A stretch of DNA of 64,000 nucleotides from Rhodococcus sp. (in: high G+C Gram-positive bacteria) (GTDB taxonomy: Bacteria > Actinomycetota > Actinomycetes > Mycobacteriales > Mycobacteriaceae). The stretch covers positions 1 to 64,000 of the forward strand of contig JAAZAD010000348.1 in the NCBI GenBank assembly GCA_012514505.1, given 5' to 3'. The position numbers and the translations under genes were made by a program. Below are positions 41,201-43,347 of the stretch, piece after piece. Within the stretch, counting starts at the first letter, position 1. The number at the start of each line of letters is the position of its first letter. The notes beneath the pieces are model-generated. The model made no database searches. It saw nothing but the letters and a program-made list of their open reading frames with translations, and had not been told where the DNA came from.

Positions 41201-43347
41201 ACGAACGATGTCGCCGTGACGCGCTCGTCCTCGATGACCTTCGCGAGATAGTCGGGGTCGCGGTGACCGTCCGGCGCGGCGATCACCAGAGTCGAGCCGG
41301 ATGCCAGGGCGGAGAACAGTTCCCACACCGACACGTCGAATGTCACCGGCGTCTTCTGCAGCACGACGTCGTCGCTGCCCAAGCGGTACTCGCTTGCGAC
41401 CCAAGCAACCTGGTTCAGAACGGACTCATGGCTGACGGCAACACCCTTCGGGCGCCCCGTCGAACCCGAGGTGTAGATGACGTAGGCAGGGTTCTCGGCG
41501 CGCAGCGGGGCCACGCGTTCGGAGTCGCGGACCGGGCCGGATTCCACCCCGGTGAGGTCCAGTGAATCGAGCTCGACCACCCGAACACCGTCGGGGAAGG
41601 ACGAACCGTCACGAGCAACGGTGAGCACGCACAGCGGGCTCGCACTCTCGAGTACGTACTCGGTGCGTGAGGCGGGGTGATCCGGGTCGAGTGGCACGTA
41701 CGCGCCACCTGCCTTGAGCGTGGCGTACATGGCCACCATCAGGTCGACGGACCGTCGGATCGACAGTGCGACCTTGGTCTCCGGACCGACACCCATGCCG
41801 ATGAGCGTGCGGGCGAGCGCGTTGACCCTCGCGTCGAACGTGGCGTAGTCGATTCGTTCGTCTCCGCACACCAGTGCGGTGGCGTCCGGTGTCCGCGCGA
41901 CCTGAGCCTCGAACGCGTCCACGACTGTCGCTTCGGACCTCGGGACGCTCTCGACGGTCACGTCGACGGCAGCACCGTTCCAGCCGCGAACGACCTGCTC
42001 GCGCTCCTGCTCACCCATACCGCGCAGCGCTGCCACCGGGGTGTCGTCGCCTGCCGAGAGGAAACGGGAGAAGAACTCGAAGAAGCGGGTGTGGTGACGA
42101 TCCAGCTCGTCCCTGGAATACAGGTTCGGGTTGGCCTCGATGTCGATGTGAATCTTGCTGCCGGCAACACCTTGGTAGATGTTGAGCGAGAGATCTTCGA
42201 CCGGACCCGTGGTGAGGACGTTCTGGTGTCCCACGACCGAGCCCAGTTTGATCTCGTTGTGGAACATCATGATGTTCACCGACGGCCCGAAAAGTCCGCG
42301 CTGGCCCTGGGACGCACCAGCGTCACGCCGGATGTCCTCGTGGCGGTACCGCTGCCGGCGCAATGCGCCTGTCAGTTCCATCTGGGCACTGGTGACCAGG
42401 TCGGACACTGTCATTTCAGGGGTGATGTGCAGGCGCAGCGGCACGATGTTGGAGACCATGCCGCCGGAGCGACGGAGTGTCGCCGTGGTGCGGGCCGACA
42501 CGGGAAGACTCAGGACCACATCCGTGGTGTCGGTCATTCGCGACAGGTATGCCGCGAAAGCGGCGACGGTGACCGGAGCCGAACTCGAGTTACGGGCCGC
42601 AACAGCTGCGTCCAGCAGATCCGCAGTCTGCTCGGGCAACGCCTGCGACGACACACGTGCGTACGAGGCGACTCGTGCGGCACGTCCGGCGAGGCTGGGC
42701 GCATCCGGCAGATGTGCCGTGCGCTCCGCCCAGTACTCACGATCCTTGGCGAACCGTTCGGAAGCCCGGTAGCGCTGCTCGTCTTCGACGATCTTGACGA
42801 GGTCCTCGGAGCGCCCGGCGGGAGGCTCGTTTCCTTCCACCAGTGCCGTGTAGATCTCGGCGACCCTGGCCACGAGTGCCATGGACCCGAAGCCGTCGAT
42901 CGCGATGTGGTGGATGCGGCAGAACCAGTAGTAGTGGTCTTCGCCGAGGTGGAGCAGGTACACGACGACCAGACGGTCGTCGATCAGGTCGATGGGTGCG
43001 CTGTAGGTCTTGCGCATCCACTCCTGCGCGGTGGCGACGGGATCGGATTCGTCGCGGAGGTCGACGTAGGTGATGGCGTCGTCGAGAGCCTTGTCCACGT
43101 ACTGGAAAGGCACTCCGTCGACCTCGACCAGACGGAGGAAGCCGGAACCGAACTCGCGGCCGGTCCGCTTGCTCGCCTCGGTGAGGAGGTCGAGGTCCAC
43201 GTCGCCACGAAATTCGATGTACTGAGCGATCGTCAGCGGAACATCACCCATGGCGTGCTGCGCAAACCAGATACCGCGCTGTGCAGCCGACAAGGGGAAG
43301 GTTCCATTCGGAACCCCCGCGTCATCTGCTACAAGTCCCGACCTCAA
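9577..43347 (-). CDS. Giant non-ribosomal peptide synthetase, 11,256 aa, 9 modules: CATE-CAT-CAT-CAT-CAT-CAT-CAT-CATE-CATE, no TE
   Basis: Single uninterrupted ORF. Nine C domains with intact HHxxxDG (HHIAIDG, HHILLDG, HHIIADG, HHIASDG, HHISADG, HHISADG, HHVSTDG, HHISADG, HHILLDG), nine A domains (YTSGSTG/YGPTE/GELYxxG/YRTGD/GKxDR), nine T domains (GGDS/GGNS), three E domains (HHLxVD[G/S]VSWRIL, EGHGREE, RTVGWFT). Probable TTG start at 43347 preceded by GGAG. Confidence 0.97.
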   Translation of the reverse strand: MRSGLVADDAGVPNGTFPLSAAQRGIWFAQHAMGDVPLTIAQYIEFRGDVDLDLLTEASKRTGREFGSGFLRLVEVDGVPFQYVDKALDDAITYVDLRDESDPVATAQEWMRKTYSAPIDLIDDRLVVVYLLHLGEDHYYWFCRIHHIAIDGFGSMALVARVAEIYTALVEGNEPPAGRSEDLVKIVEDEQRYRASERFAKDREYWAERTAHLPDAPSLAGRAARVASYARVSSQALPEQTADLLDAAVAARNSSSAPVTVAAFAAYLSRMTDTTDVVLSLPVSARTTATLRRSGGMVSNIVPLRLHITPEMTVSDLVTSAQMELTGALRRQRYRHEDIRRDAGASQGQRGLFGPSVNIMMFHNEIKLGSVVGHQNVLTTGPVEDLSLNIYQGVAGSKIHIDIEANPNLYSRDELDRHHTRFFEFFSRFLSAGDDTPVAALRGMGEQEREQVVRGWNGAAVDVTVESVPRSEATVVDAFEAQVARTPDATALVCGDERIDYATFDARVNALARTLIGMGVGPETKVALSIRRSVDLMVAMYATLKAGGAYVPLDPDHPASRTEYVLESASPLCVLTVARDGSSFPDGVRVVELDSLDLTGVESGPVRDSERVAPLRAENPAYVIYTSGSTGRPKGVAVSHESVLNQVAWVASEYRLGSDDVVLQKTPVTFDVSVWELFSALASGSTLVIAAPDGHRDPDYLAKVIEDERVTATSFVPSMLSVFVASATRAQLASLRLVLVAGEAFPASLASSFRDVSDAALHNLYGPTEFTVHATAGEVDRDDEGVPSIGWPVWNAQAYVLDGHLQPSPIGAAGELYLAGTQTARGYEGRADLTADRFVANPFSDTGARMYRTGDLVKWRSDGSIEYIGRTDFQVKVRGLRIELGEIEAALVADSAVHQAVAVVHDSALGQRLVAYVVPEHGHEVNVSELSIAVGRSVPEYMIPDVIMVIAEMPVGASGKLDRKALPAPVFGESDEEFIAPRTPMEETLARLFCEVLGLDKVSVGASFFALGGDSIVSIQLVSRAKEAGVLLTAREVFERKTVASLAEIAVFSVDADPVHVLEELPGAGIGTMPLTPVAHWMTQQGEDFHRFSQSILLSLPQGVDHDGLLRTLTAVVDRHDALRLSLRRDDAGEWTLETGAAGSVDIAGLVEHVEFEAASFDTELKAAYERAVDSLDPAAGTVIRFVWFTNTDAASDNPARLLVVIHHLAVDGVSWRILVPDFSAAWMQVAAGRNPALEQTGTSLRRWAHGLLDGAKQNARRNELDFWRDTLAGSDPVIGRRSLDERDVVGANAQARVELSADVTEALLTAVPGAFHGGVNDGLLAALALALAEWRSNAGTPHGSALVHLEGHGREESVLPGADLSRTVGWFTSMYPVRIHTDGVDLSDALAGGAAAGSLIKSVKEQIAAIPNRGIGFGSLRYLNRETADSLAALPTPQVSFNYLGRVSTGDIPEAFRDVAWLPDTDTMELSGTRNDSMPMRFALDINAMVGDVDGAQRLTATVDYPAGALEASDVDEFVALWTRALEAIAAHASRPDAGGRTPSDFDLVSPSQRQIDELESAYPGLVDAYSLAPLQFGLLFHASLAGATTDVYTTQLVMDLGGSIDPERLHRAAEGLVARHPNLRTAFLLDESGSGMQIVVDEASVPWSEVDLRSLSDTERDAEVDRLVVNNRTDRFDMTAPPLVRFLLVRLGEDRYRLAITNHHILLDGWSLPILIQDLLTLYATSGDIRALPQPRPYRSYLEWLTTLDVQTSVDAWTAALDGVDGPTLLADSVATEVGRVGDDDADSHDDEPGDITVDLSDQLLDAMNQCSRDLGVTVNTIVQAAWGIVLGRLTGRDDVVFGTTVSGRPPQVSGIEAMLGLFINTLPVRVRVDATDTIAALLERIQTEQTGLLDHHYVGLTDIQQGIGQGTLFDTLMVYESYPLDREALTKGGDIEGLRVLDVTSNDATHYPLAIVAMTDPRLHLTAKFRKDLFTDAEVEHIMGRIVRVLEAFVANPQAPVAGIDILEPAELEAMTSVVGVEDAPTALLPEIFAQSVAVDPEHTALVANGVELTYRELDERSNQLARVLIERGVGPEVFVALGMKRSLHSIVAMWAIAKTGGAFVPVDPRYPADRIAHMVSDSHAVLGLTVAGTANDLPGDIEWLAVDNDETAAEIATRPTAPIAAGERIGEPAVDNTAYVIYTSGTTGLPKGVVVTHTGLANFSEEQRTHYDVEPAARVLHFASPSFDASILEYLLAFGCGATMVVAPADLYGGDELRTFLREQSVSHAFVTPAALASVDPEGLDALECVVVGGEACPPELVERWAPGRRMFNGYGPTEATIMSNVSNPMEPGARIEIGGPVRGVTVYVLDDMLRPVPEGVSGELYIAGPGLSRGYHERLGLTSDRFVANPFAGDGSRMYRTGDVVRFVVDHHHTAGFGVEYVGRSDFQVKVRGFRIELGEIDAALVRHPNIEFAVTVGATMPSGATALVSYVLPSAETAADVPALDVSELPEFLGMTLPSHMIPSAILVLDEIPLTSVGKLDRAALPEPDFAAMQGPITAPRTPDEELVAGVFAEVLGLESVSVTESFFELGGDSLLATKVIARLNAAGGMRLGVRELFESPTVEGLALEVSARSGTGSDRPALVAGPRPARVPLSMAQQSMWLMNRFDTASSAYNIPLAVRLSGNLDIDAMSAAVADVLQRHESLRTAFPDSADGPYQDVVDADQVSFDLTPVRVSEDELRTRLIEFATEGFDVTVAPPLRIRLFATSETEYLLVLVVHHIIADGASLAPLARDVMVAYGARSAGTAPAWSPLPVQYPDFALWQREVLGDPTDAESLSAKQVSYWMDKLSGIPELLELPTDRPRPARQSMRGDFVDFAIDPGVYGRLDEVAKKHGASMFMVAHTALAVLLSRLSNSGDIAIGTPLAARSDQALDDLVGMFVNTLVLRTEVDPGAAFVDLLGRVRESDLSAFENSDIPFERLVEARNTRRSSAYSPLFQVMLSFQNNRIGTLELPGLTVQVLEDMDEGAKYDLTLTLTEQFDESGRPNVVSGRITYATDLFDSSSVARIAERFTRILEAVAADPQVAAGDIDILTDSERTKLRKPEVRRPMTVRELPALLAAAVQVAPEAVAVAHDGMQVTYREFDERLRLMSGPMSERGMSQDAIVSVVLSGLVPTIMMAPPTADGQDGFGVILDKVIEDAHGLVGDIDLAAFEPEAAAEPSNEPSESVRPLARAVSLWQKTVEKNPNAAVVVSDGVTTTRRELNRRANQLARALQARGVRPDDVVALVVPRSLDWIVGMLATWKIGAAYSPFDQAWALDRITGLVEASGARAVVTTSAWSDAADAPFDVLVLDEPDTIEHLESLEANDFADDPWAAPGAGERLAYVISTSGSTGRPKPTMVPMRGVSNTFQWYRSELDFTEGTGVLVASSPLFDLTQKNIWGSIAYGGVLHLATPGFDPMPILEKIGTGDVAVANMAPSAFEVLADLDDNGVLTNLDVVILGGEQIRPAACAPLIGSKTRMLNTYGPTETSDTTSFYEVDLSSADAEQGLIPIGAAFGGVEYEVLDARLRRVPQGVTGELYIGGIVVGRGYGGMTGTTASRFVASPFSDGARIYRTGDLVRERADGELIFLGRSDFQVKIRGLRVELGEIESALTSDARVLQSIVVVHGENEQARLAAYVTAASDADLDTDALLSNLRSTLPSHMVPDVVTVLDEMPLNASGKIDRKSLPAPVFPESTVEFVGPRTPLEEIVAGIFADVIGSDRVSVHSSFFDLGGNSLSATRVAARVSAATGAVVGMRDLFEAPTVSELATFVESLGGEGTPRPPLVPRTRPAEPPLSLAQQRMWFLNRFDPTSPAYNIPLTVRLSGDLDVDALGGALSDVIERHEALRTVYPEGKDGAYQLILPASDAVIDVEAVDVSEATLQQELFAFASNGFDVTDTIPVRTKLFRIDATEHVLVMVMHHIASDGGSTLPLARDVMMAYTARVEKTTPQWPQLPVQYADYSLWQREVLGTPEDADSLAARQVGYWKETLAGLPDVLSLPVDRPRPTVRSMAGGSVTFTIGESLHRQLGALARDRGVSVFMVLHGALAVLLARVSSTDDIAIGTAVAGRGDEAVEDLVGMFVNTLVLRTFVESSTSFGDLLEQVRETDLQAFSNLDVPFEQLVEEIDPARSTSHSPLFQVVLSHQVNAVPTLEFSGLEATPGAVDVEFSKFDLTVDLSETWSDSGEPTGVYGVLGFATDIFDEQTVQGLADRFVRILESIAESTNIAVGDIPILDPEETAALSPVRGIAGVDPVTLPTILASAVAANPDGIAVVDGDATITYRELDERSNRIARVLIDRGVSAETFVALGITRSISSILGIWAVTKSGGAYVPIDPQYPSDRIEHMVTDSGVALGLSVSAEIDRLPGDVEWLVLDSDEFEKTCAQYPATPVRDDERRAAVEPSNSAYVIYTSGTTGKPKGVVVTHRGLANFAAEQRDRYDVSTASRTLHFASPSFDASVLELLLAFGAGATMVIAPTDVYGGPEFAQFLREQRVTHGFVTPSALASVDPTGLDDFQYVVAGGEAVPGELAARWAPNRKLFNGYGPTETTIMTNISDPMDAAGPVTIGGPIRGTSALVLDDRLRPVPVGIAGELYLSGLGLSRGYHRRTGLTADRFVANPHGDDGSRMYRTGDVVRWRKDENGELTVEYVGRSDQQVKVRGFRIELGEIDAVLARHSDVDFATTSVVNGPAGDSVLVSYVLPPEGAAFDVNALLDHVGEFVPNYMVPATVVPLDSIPLTPVGKLDRRRLPEPEFVSQEREYRAPETGTERTVASIFGEVLGVDRVGRDDAFFDLGGNSLVATRVISRLNAALGSQVGVRELFEAPTVAGLARRVDELGTGNEARPALVPRPRPDRIPLSLAQQRMWFANRFDPASASYNIPLALRLEGELDVSALQAALADVLERHEVLRTTFPGSPDGAYQVVHGVEEAGVDLAVVPVDGEEELKRRIFEFATTGFDVTKTVPVRAALFGADRDDHVLVIVIHHISADGGSMAPLARDLIVAYSARTAGTAPNWEPLPVQFADFAVWEREVIGSDEDPDSLASRQMEYWKQTLDGLPDVLDLPLDRQRTPGRVPDGARVEFELSPELKNSLNAIAQDTNSTLYMVVHAAFAVLLSRLSGTEDIAVGTPVGGRGDAALDNLVGMFVNTLVLRTGVPQSSSFREVLAGARDTDLGAFGNADVPFERVVEVVAGSRSTTAAPLVQVMFTFQNNEEARVELPGLVVTALDEEFTLAKFDLTLAIDEQGSAEAGPTRAVFTYATDIFDEATVRSFADRFLLILEAVTADSSAPVGDIDILSDTEREELGGVVASAPASLTSHARTEELAAQPLPDLLDTAASLNPDGIALSHNGNDVTYRQLHEKSTELAKTLAGVGVGPEAAITVALSTLLPGLLDGASGDGFADQFAEMLAGVIAGASSMPALGSGALLVDLLADWNEQVDSDPEALALEGDGLTLSRGELDKRANQLANELIARGVRPDDVVALVVPRSVSWIVGMLATWKVGAGYAPIDPEHPTERIAGMLDDSAARAVVATSSWKGAAEIGVDVLVVDEPDTAARLAEQDDSRPDNRWTEPGAGARLAYVITTSGSTGRPKPAFVPMAGFSNMMAWYRDEMDLGSDDSTLVSSAPGFDLTQKNVWGPLSRGTAIHLAVPGFEPQSMLRQIAEHQLTIVNMAPGAFEMLVELETADELSSIRKIAVGGEAVKAAPLKKFLDRGVLCLNNYGPTEASDIVTSYVIAPEDAVSDQLRLPIGPAVADVQLYVLDARMRRVPDGMTGELYVGGIAVGRGYGNMFGLTSTRFVADPFGDSGTRMYRTGDLVRRRSDKNYDFLGRTDFQVKLRGLRIELGEIEFAVLAHQDVAQTVVVVHEGERGQHLVAYAVPTAEAGAAAAFDTAPVFETLHRKLPDYMVPDQIVVLDEMPLTGNGKIDRKRLPEPNFDEAAHEYVAPRTPVEEIVAGVFAEVLGVDRVGVDDSFFDLGGNSLNATRVVARLDLALGTELTVRSVFENPTVEGVATLVEQSDTSGRERIPLVAGQRPDRIPLSLAQSRMWFINQFDTESAAYNLPMAVRLRGELDVAAMHSALADVMERHESLRTVFPESVDGPYQDVRETSDVLPDLVAEPVSEDEMYSRAYGLANSGFDVSVNVPIRVALLRAGENDHVLVLVVHHISADGGSMAPLFRDMMSAYLARTAGTAPHWEPMSVQYADFAIWQRQVLGDESDPESLAAEQIEHWKKALDGVPELLELPTDFTRPAVQSMRGATIDFDIDAETHRDLAAVARSNNASMFMVVHAAFAVLLERLSSSADVTIGTPIAGRGVREVDEMVGMFVNTLVLRSNVTPDESFTDLLAAVRESDLSAFAHGEVPFERLVEVLDVPRSTAHQPLFQVALAFNDTGSTSLELPGLDVSVLETPLDVAKFDLQLSVGERREDGVPAGISASFNYATDLFAEDSVRLFAERFVRILRAIVADPTRVVGDIEILDAGEKAALAPVRGRESVDPQTLPVLLRSGVDIAPEAVAVSFEGRELSYRELDEQSNRLARTLIDRGVGPENYVALAITRSIESIVGIWAIAKSGAAYMPIDPKLPFERVTEMLEDSGTVLGLTVPSIESKLPTTVPWLVLGSEALDTEVAKQAATAITDEDRVATLAVDHPAYLIYTSGSTGKPKGVVVTHRGLANLTGEVREQYVATAQSRFLHVASPSFDTSVGELLAAFSAGATLVIAPADVFGGDELADLIRRERVENIVITPTALMTVDPEGLDSVKSVVVGGDVCKPELVAKWAPGRQMRNAYGPTETTVIVTITDPLVVGERITIGSPLRGVETLVLDARLRPVPKGVPGELYIGGPAVTRGYHDRPVVTAERFVANPYGEPGARMYRTGDVVRWTDGHQVEYVGRSDFQVKVRGFRVELGEIDAALTSQPEVEFAVTVGLPNPAGQTALVAYVVPTNGSVVDADALKDVVAQSLPPYMVPSVIVEMDEIPLTAIGKLDRKRLPEPEFVTATTEFRAASSNTEHAIADIFAEVLGTESVSVDDSFFDLGGNSLSATRVVSRIGQVVGTRIGVRELFEAPTVAEMAVRVADLTGSADARPVLKAGPRPEHIPLSLAQSRMWFINRFDPDSAAYNIPLAVRLTGKLDPEALQAAVFDVVERHETLRTVYPDSPEGAHQVILPMDQVSLDVAPVRVDENELREQLVAMATTGFDVTADVPPVRLRLFEVGSNDFVLALVIHHVSTDGESLAPFVRDVMTAYMARVSGNAPEFEPLAVQYADYAIWQRELLGSEDDENSLLTQQVNFWRKSLAGAPDLLELPLDHPRPPQQTLRGSRVEFTVAGELHDRLASIAKQHNASVFMVVHAAFATLLSRLSGSDDIAVGTPIAGRGERELDGVVGMFVNTLALRVQVDGERTFSDIVEGARESDLAAFSHADVPFERLVEVLNPARSMAHHPIFQVGYSFQNTTKATLELPDLTVAPLEVGNDTAQFDLHLILSDSADGEDMAGVFTYATDLFEEQTVQRFADSFVRVLSAATANPDLPVGDLPILDRSERRLVVSSLNATDHELPAATLPDLFDAAVSASPDAPAIVFDGERLTYREFDQRANRLARHLMSLGVGPETIVGLALYRSVDLLVAMYAVAKSGGAYLPIDPDHPAERTAYVLQSAQPVCVLTTSAIAPDLPGDAQHIALDELDLGGVDDAPVSDSERTAPLHPDNTAYVIYTSGSTGRPKGVAVPHAAIANQLRWKQAQYPLGGDDAVLLKTPATFDLSVWEFWWALTAGARLVVATPDGHKDPAYLADLIESESVTTLHFVPSLLSAFLAVARPQQIACVRRVLCIGEALPADVVTRFRAVSDAEIHNLYGPTEAAVSVTYYECGDETSGSVPIGRPEWNTQTYVLDTRLNPVPVGVTGELYLAGDQLARGYFGRFDLTSDRFVANPFGGGTRMYRTGDLVRWSRDGNLDYIGRSDFQVKVRGFRIELGEVERALVAHPSVAQAVAVVHSDRHTGDQLVAYLVAETGMTLDLLDISSYAGKSVPGYMVPAALIPLDELPLSINGKLDRKALPEPEFGSTGEHYRAPRTPVEEIVASIFEDVLGRDRISVDDSFFDLGGNSLIATRVVARVNAALEATIGVRELFEAPSVAALATRAEHSATEASTRPPLVAQQRPGRIPLSPAQSRMWFINQFDTASAAYNIPLAIRLSGELDVDAVRSALADVVERHETLRTRYPDDGHGPVQVVVPRDEAGVDLVTETVADEHEMRLRVIDLVTRGFDVSAGVPVRANLLRLNETEHVLAIVIHHISADGASTAPLARDVVIAYSAHVAGTEPGWAPLDVQYADFSLWQHELLGDEKDPESLSAKQIGYWQEALAGLPDVLPLPTDRPRPQSQSLRGANFDFEIDSDLRARLTELARENNASLFMVAHAALAVLLARLSGTDDIAVGTAIEGRGESALDDIVGMFVNTLVLRTQVDSEARFADLLAAVRHDDLGAFTHKDVPFERLVEILQPERSTAFTPLFQVALAFQNVEQAHVELPGLTIQGLDGGMSSSKFDLQLTLADEDDAMRGVFTYATDLFDESTIRGFADRFRWILDAVTTDSAVRVGDIDILGETERRALTPVRGKESADPLTMVEILEAAASQDPAAVAIVCGDETVTYQELDERSNRLARVLIDRGVGAEDFVALALTRSVESVLSVWAVAKTGAAFVPVDPSYPYERILHMVTDSAASVGLVTTTHVAELPGTVDWLVLDDPEFADVCGAASAAPVTDGERLRPIRIADAAYVIYTSGSTGLPKGVVVTHAGLANVTSDHRDHLGVTAQSRVLHFASPSFDASVFELLYPVAAGATMVIAPGVIYGGEELARLLKDQRVTHAFVTPAALTTVDPAGLDNVEVICVAGEACPPELMARWAPGRKMFNLYGPSEATIWSTSSEAMQPGEPVTIGGPTRGVDLVVLDSRLAPVPVGVPGELYVSGPSVARGYNNRFGLTAERFVANPFGGAGERLYRTGDVVRWVPTDDGHVLDYVGRSDFQVKVRGFRIELGEIDAELGRHPSVDFAITMGHHREQTGQTVLVSYVMPAPGQTIDVAELSSFVSETLPGYMVPSSIMAISEVPLTPAGKLDRKALPEPQFVSMSSDFRAPSGAMEETIAGVFAEVLGVERVSVDDSFFELGGDSIVSIQLTTRAKAAGVLFAARDVFERKTVAGIAEVAVWSSESEVVTLEELPGGGVGEVALTPIAHWLLDTAGSFDRFSQAVLLKLPVGVTREDVVTTVDAVLAQHDVLRSRLTGTGTDRTFESLSVGDAFGAGELIERLEITAAPGTSEFAEFGQNAMNRAADRLDPAAGRMVQFVWFDPAPELGDTGGRLLVLAHHLVVDGVSWRILVPDFVAAGSQVSQGQQPQLPATGSSMRAWANGLVEEARSPHRSAELDFWQRTLAGEDPLLGSRALDPKRDVISSTSRTSITFSTELTEALLTKVPEVVQGGVNDGLLTALALAVSWWRAGRGIADSSVLINLEGHGREEETVPGADLARTVGWFTTLFPVRLDIGRADLDDAFSGGPGAGIALKAVKEQLLAVPDHGIGYGLLRYLNEETGAALAGLPTPQIGFNYLGKAGAVELPEELRELGWIPDSDSGEFGGAMDDDMVAPAVLSINAVTSETASGPELSASFAFATGILEAEEVGELAQLWHTAAAALAEYATKPGSGGLTPSDVHLVSIGQGELEVLEQKYQGVRDVWPLAPLQSGLYFHSVFAEQTIDVYTAQVVLDLAGTVDADRLRAAANALIARHANLRTAFVQNESGAPVQVVLDDVEMPWREVDLRSLSGAEQDEEIARLVTEHRSGRFDMTRPPLMRCLLIRTGADTYRFSISNHHILLDGWSMPLLMKDLLVLYATRGDATHLPRVRGYRDFLSWLSERDAQVSRNAWAHALAGLDAPTVVAPAPPQSGAERPGPVKYPVRVGAAVSEELARVARDRGVTMNTIVQAAWGLLLARMTGSEDVVFGATVSGRPPEVSGVESMIGLFINTLPIRVRIDPNESLVGLLERLQAEQSSLLDHHHVGLPEIQQIAGIGGLFDTLTIFESYPVDRAGLTESSDIDGLRVEGVNIADASHYPLTLLAQSDSEVSLALEYLPDVFDHQTIERLGSRLDKILHTVATRNSTLVGDIDLLTAEERALVVDGWNDTRRPVAATSVVDMFDEQVALTPDATAVVAEGESLTYAQFADRVNRLARHLISIGVGPDLVVGVALDRSLDMVVSLYAILQAGGAYVPIDPQHPAQRIEYVVASAKPACIITASAEFAAGDTPVVRMDQFDPAAFDGGPIRADERLAAAGPENLAYTLYTSGSTGRPKGVQISHRALANQLSWLQGEYGIGSDDVVLQKTPFTFDASVWELFLPLVVGGRLVVAGPDGHRDPGYMADAVAAEKVTVIQFVPTVLDMFLDVADADRCGSLRYVFAGGEALPQATAVRVESLGKARLVNLYGPTEATINSTAYTVNSTEAHTTAPIGSPAWNTQAYVLDARLIPTPIGVAGELYLAGTQLARGYVGGPGVSSDRFVANPFVDDGSRMYRTGDLVSWNEHGAIEFVGRTDFQVKIRGLRIELGEIENALARHENVAKAAVIVLESAVGPRLAAYVVPQSGRSVDTSELGGFAAQSLPEYMVPDAIVVLDELPMGTSGKLDRRALPVPEFAATTEFRAPRTEMEATLADLFGELLGRDRIGIDDSFFELGGDSIGSIQLVSRARAAGIHFTARDVFECRTVAQLVATVEAGGVVTLEEFEGGGSGTVPLTPIAAKMVDRGGDYNQFVMPMTLSLPEGIDRRQVVETVTAVVDAHDVLRSRLVDTESGPQLDIAPAGETNVNDWIHRAEFDPAESAGPMSLAEVIKAESGNALDRLDPRAGAMIELVWLEPTDPSARGVLVIVPHHLVVDSVSWRILVPDFAIAGAQVAEGTTPALQPVGTSLRRWTDGLIEAAQLPERAAELDVWRGILDGPDPLLGSRALDLDVDVFHTVTRTQVDVPVAVTEALLESAPDELGGDLSDVLATALAMATAEWRRARGVDHPATLVTLEGHGREESVVPGADLSRTVGWFTTMYPARLDLSGIDLSDALMGGSSAVDAVHAVRDQLAVIPDKGIGYGMLRYLNEDTAAVMREWPEPQIVFNYIGRVSTAEIPEALRGLGWLPDADAPELGGADKSALPAQAVLDIQSVVTDTDDGLQLTAYMGFPSAILTKNEVDEFAALWITALTALVACGEDRP
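14216..18835 (-). other. NRPS module 8: C-A-T-E
   Basis: HHISADG; SFDASVFELLYPV; LYGPSEATIW; GGDSIVSIQL; HHLVVDGVSWRIL. Boundaries approximate. Confidence 0.85.
18836..22010 (-). other. NRPS module 7: C-A-T
   Basis: HHVSTDG; TFDLSVWEFWWAL; LYGPTEAAVSV; GGNSLIATRV. Boundaries approximate. Confidence 0.85.
22011..25190 (-). other. NRPS module 6: C-A-T
   Basis: HHISADG; SFDTSVGELLAAF; YGPTETTVI; GGNSLSATRV. Boundaries approximate. Confidence 0.85.
25191..28730 (-). other. NRPS module 5: C-(A remnant)-A-T with atypical FDLTQKN A domain
   Basis: HHISADG; partial A-domain N-terminus TYRQLHEKSTELAKTLAGVGV before the complete A domain; FDLTQKNVWGPL; GGNSLNATRV. Boundaries approximate. Confidence 0.82.
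28731..31905 (-). other. NRPS module 4: C-A-T
   Basis: HHIASDG; SFDASVLELLLAF; YGPTETTIM; GGNSLVATRV. Boundaries approximate. Confidence 0.85.
31906..35469 (-). other. NRPS module 3: C-(A remnant)-A-T with atypical FDLTQKN A domain
   Basis: HHIIADG; partial A-domain N-terminus TYREFDERLRLM before the complete A domain; FDLTQKNIWGSI; GGNSLSATRV. Boundaries approximate. Confidence 0.82.
35470..38739 (-). other. NRPS module 2: C(D-C-L type)-A-T
   Basis: C motif NHHILLDGWSLPILI follows the E domain of module 1; A core SFDASILEYLLAF; GGDSLLATKV. Boundaries approximate. Confidence 0.85.
38740..43347 (-). other. NRPS module 1: C-A-T-E (first domain is a C domain; candidate N-acylating starter)
   Basis: FPLSAAQRGIWFAQHAMGDVPLTIAQYIEF...HHIAIDG; A core TFDVSVWELFSAL; GGDSIVSIQL; HHLAVDGVSWRIL. 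Boundaries approximate. Confidence 0.85.

Noticed and set aside
9577-43347. Identification as a known siderophore, humimycin, rhodopeptin or other named Rhodococcus peptide
   Set aside because: Module count, E-domain positions and pap/N-oxygenase genes do not match any pathway I can recall with certainty; not named without a database search.
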